Positions 5,225-6,421 of a DNA stretch of 6,421 bases are shown piece by piece (position 1 is the stretch's first letter; each line of letters starts with the position of its first letter). This DNA is from Acidobacteriaceae bacterium UBA1307 (lineage in GTDB: Bacteria > Acidobacteriota > Terriglobia > Terriglobales > Acidobacteriaceae). Under the pieces are notes generated by a model. That model had not been told where the DNA came from. It saw only the letters and a list, made by a program, of their open reading frames with translations, and did no database searches. The stretch covers positions 47,802 to 54,222 of the forward strand of contig DBTV01000027.1 of NCBI GenBank assembly GCA_002307235.1. The letters are read 5' to 3'. A program made the translations under genes and the position numbers.

Positions 5225-6421
5225 CGCTCGAAGAACTGAACCAAATCGCGAAGGCCACCAGAACCGAATACGACAAGTTCGACCACGAGATCAACGTCTG
5301 CATGGGCACCGGCTGCCTGAGCCAGCACTCCGACACGTTGAAGGCTGCGCTCGAAGAGCAGGCGAAGGCGCAAGGCAAAAATGTTTTTGTGCGCCGCACC
5401 GGCTGCATGGGGCTGTGCGCGGCCGGACCTCTGGTTCTGGTGGATCCGGAAGAAACGCTCTATCAGCATGTCCGTGCCGAAAATGCAGAGAAGATCGTGA
5501 AGCACCTGGGCAGCGAACCGGTCAAGGAGCTGCAGTGCGACCTGCGCGAGCACTTTGACCAGCAGGTGCACGTGGTGCTTGAAAACTCCGGCCACATTGA
5601 CCCGGAAAAGATTGACGACTACATTGCGCGCGACGGCTATCAGGCGCTGCTGACCGCACTCAGCGACATGACGCCAACCGGCGTGATTCGTCAGGTCACC
5701 GAAAGCGGACTGCGTGGACGTGGCGGCGGCGGTTACCCGACCGGCCTCAAGTGGGGCACGGTGGCCAAGTCTCCCGGCGAGCTGAAGTACGTCATCTGCA
5801 ATGGCGACGAGGGCGACCCCGGCGCCTTCATGGACCGCAGCGTGCTCGAGAGCGACCCGCAGCGGGTTATTGAGGGCATGGCCATCGCGGCCTATGCCGT
5901 TGGCGCCAGCAAGGGCTACGTCTACGTGCGTGCCGAGTATCCGCTGGCGGTCTCGCGCCTGCAAACCGCACTGCGCGATGCACGGCGGCGCGGCCTGCTC
6001 GGCAACAACATCGGCAACACGCCCTTCTGCTTCGACGTTGAAATCCGGCTCGGAGCCGGCGCCTTCGTCTGTGGCGAAGAGACGGCCCTGATCGCCTCGA
6101 TTGAAGGCCGTCGCGGCATGCCGAAACCGCGTCCACCGTACCCGGCCATGAGCGGCCTGTGGGGCAAGCCGACGCTGATCAACAACGTGGAAACCTTCGC
6201 CAACATCGCGCCCATTCTCCGCAAGGGCGGCAAGTGGTTCGCGAGCATGGGTTCGGAGCACAGCAAGGGTACCAAGGTCTTCGCCCTCACCGGCAAAATT
6301 ACCAACACCGGTCTGGTGGAAGTGCCCATGGGCATCCGGCTGCGCGAGATCATCGAAAACATCGGCGGCGGCGTACCGGATGGCCACACGTTCAAAGCCG
6401 TGCAAACCGGCGGCCCCTCCG
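5221..6421 (+). CDS. hoxF: Bidirectional NAD-linked [NiFe] hydrogenase diaphorase subunit HoxF (3' end outside the window)
   Basis: HoxF carries the FMN and NAD(P) site of the hydrogenase diaphorase. The first 400 residues of an expected ~530-600 are visible without frame breaks. Residues 1-110 form a thioredoxin-like [2Fe-2S] domain with C27, C32, C62 and C66, an N-terminal addition that E. coli-type NuoF lacks. The segment VLENSGHIDPEKIDDYIARD (119-138) leads into the NuoF core. GRGGGGYPTGLKW at 166-178 is the glycine-rich nucleotide/FMN loop, NGDEGDPGAFMDR follows, and GAGAFVCGEETALI begins at 278. The SLBB-type domain begins near 351. The [4Fe-4S] cysteines lie beyond the edge. The ATG overlaps the hoxE stop by four bases, with an AGGTGG (5207-5212) upstream. 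NDH-1 NuoF is unlikely given the N-terminal domain. HydB/HndC of bifurcating enzymes remains possible until the C-terminus and downstream genes (expected hoxU, hoxY, hoxH) are seen. Confidence 0.9.
   Translation, partial: MTLEELNQIAKATRTEYDKFDHEINVCMGTGCLSQHSDTLKAALEEQAKAQGKNVFVRRTGCMGLCAAGPLVLVDPEETLYQHVRAENAEKIVKHLGSEPVKELQCDLREHFDQQVHVVLENSGHIDPEKIDDYIARDGYQALLTALSDMTPTGVIRQVTESGLRGRGGGGYPTGLKWGTVAKSPGELKYVICNGDEGDPGAFMDRSVLESDPQRVIEGMAIAAYAVGASKGYVYVRAEYPLAVSRLQTALRDARRRGLLGNNIGNTPFCFDVEIRLGAGAFVCGEETALIASIEGRRGMPKPRPPYPAMSGLWGKPTLINNVETFANIAPILRKGGKWFASMGSEHSKGTKVFALTGKITNTGLVEVPMGIRLREIIENIGGGVPDGHTFKAVQTGGPS

Noticed and set aside
5065..6405. Open frame of 446 codons on the - strand across hoxE and hoxF
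   Set aside because: It lies entirely opposite strongly conserved HoxE/HoxF motifs; high G+C third positions keep antisense frames open. Its protein has no recognisable domain and no ribosome binding site was seen.

Overview
The window looks like a GC-rich bacterial chromosome, roughly 60-70% G+C in the lines I counted in the core genes. The argininosuccinate lyase tail, the coupled short N-acetylglutamate synthase and the Hox-type hydrogenase genes together suggest a soil or sediment lineage such as Acidobacteriota. This placement is tentative: it comes from remembered protein resemblance, not from a search.

Positions 1-960 (+ strand) hold the end of an arginine biosynthesis operon. The C-terminal third of argininosuccinate lyase (argH) overlaps by 14 bases a short GNAT protein that resembles short-type N-acetylglutamate synthases. 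The first committed step and the last step of arginine synthesis are therefore translated from adjacent, overlapping frames. A strong RNA hairpin (985-1026) follows and probably ends this transcript.

Positions 1091-2020 (- strand) hold an AT-richer gene, about 38-55% G+C in the lines I counted. It encodes a cytoplasmic protein with a HEPN-like RxxxxH motif and a C-terminal segment resembling the LprI/DUF1311 family. Its composition differs from both sides, so it is probably an acquired accessory or defence-type gene. It is the least conventional item here.

Positions 2103-4415 (- strand) encode HypF, the carbamoyltransferase that starts synthesis of the cyanide ligands of [NiFe] hydrogenases. 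It diverges from hoxE (4727-5224, +) and hoxF (5221 to beyond the window end, +). These encode the diaphorase (NAD-reactive) subunits of a bidirectional NAD(P)-linked [NiFe] hydrogenase (group 3d type). The roughly 310-base divergent spacer carries a GTGA-N6-TCAC palindrome of the CRP/FNR type and several repeated short motifs, and is the likely control region of the hydrogenase locus. HypF supplies the active-site ligands, and HoxE and HoxF pass electrons between the hydrogenase module and NAD(P). The hydrogenase subunits themselves (hoxU, hoxY, hoxH) would be expected just beyond the right edge.

I found no tRNA, rRNA, CRISPR array, transposase or attachment site.
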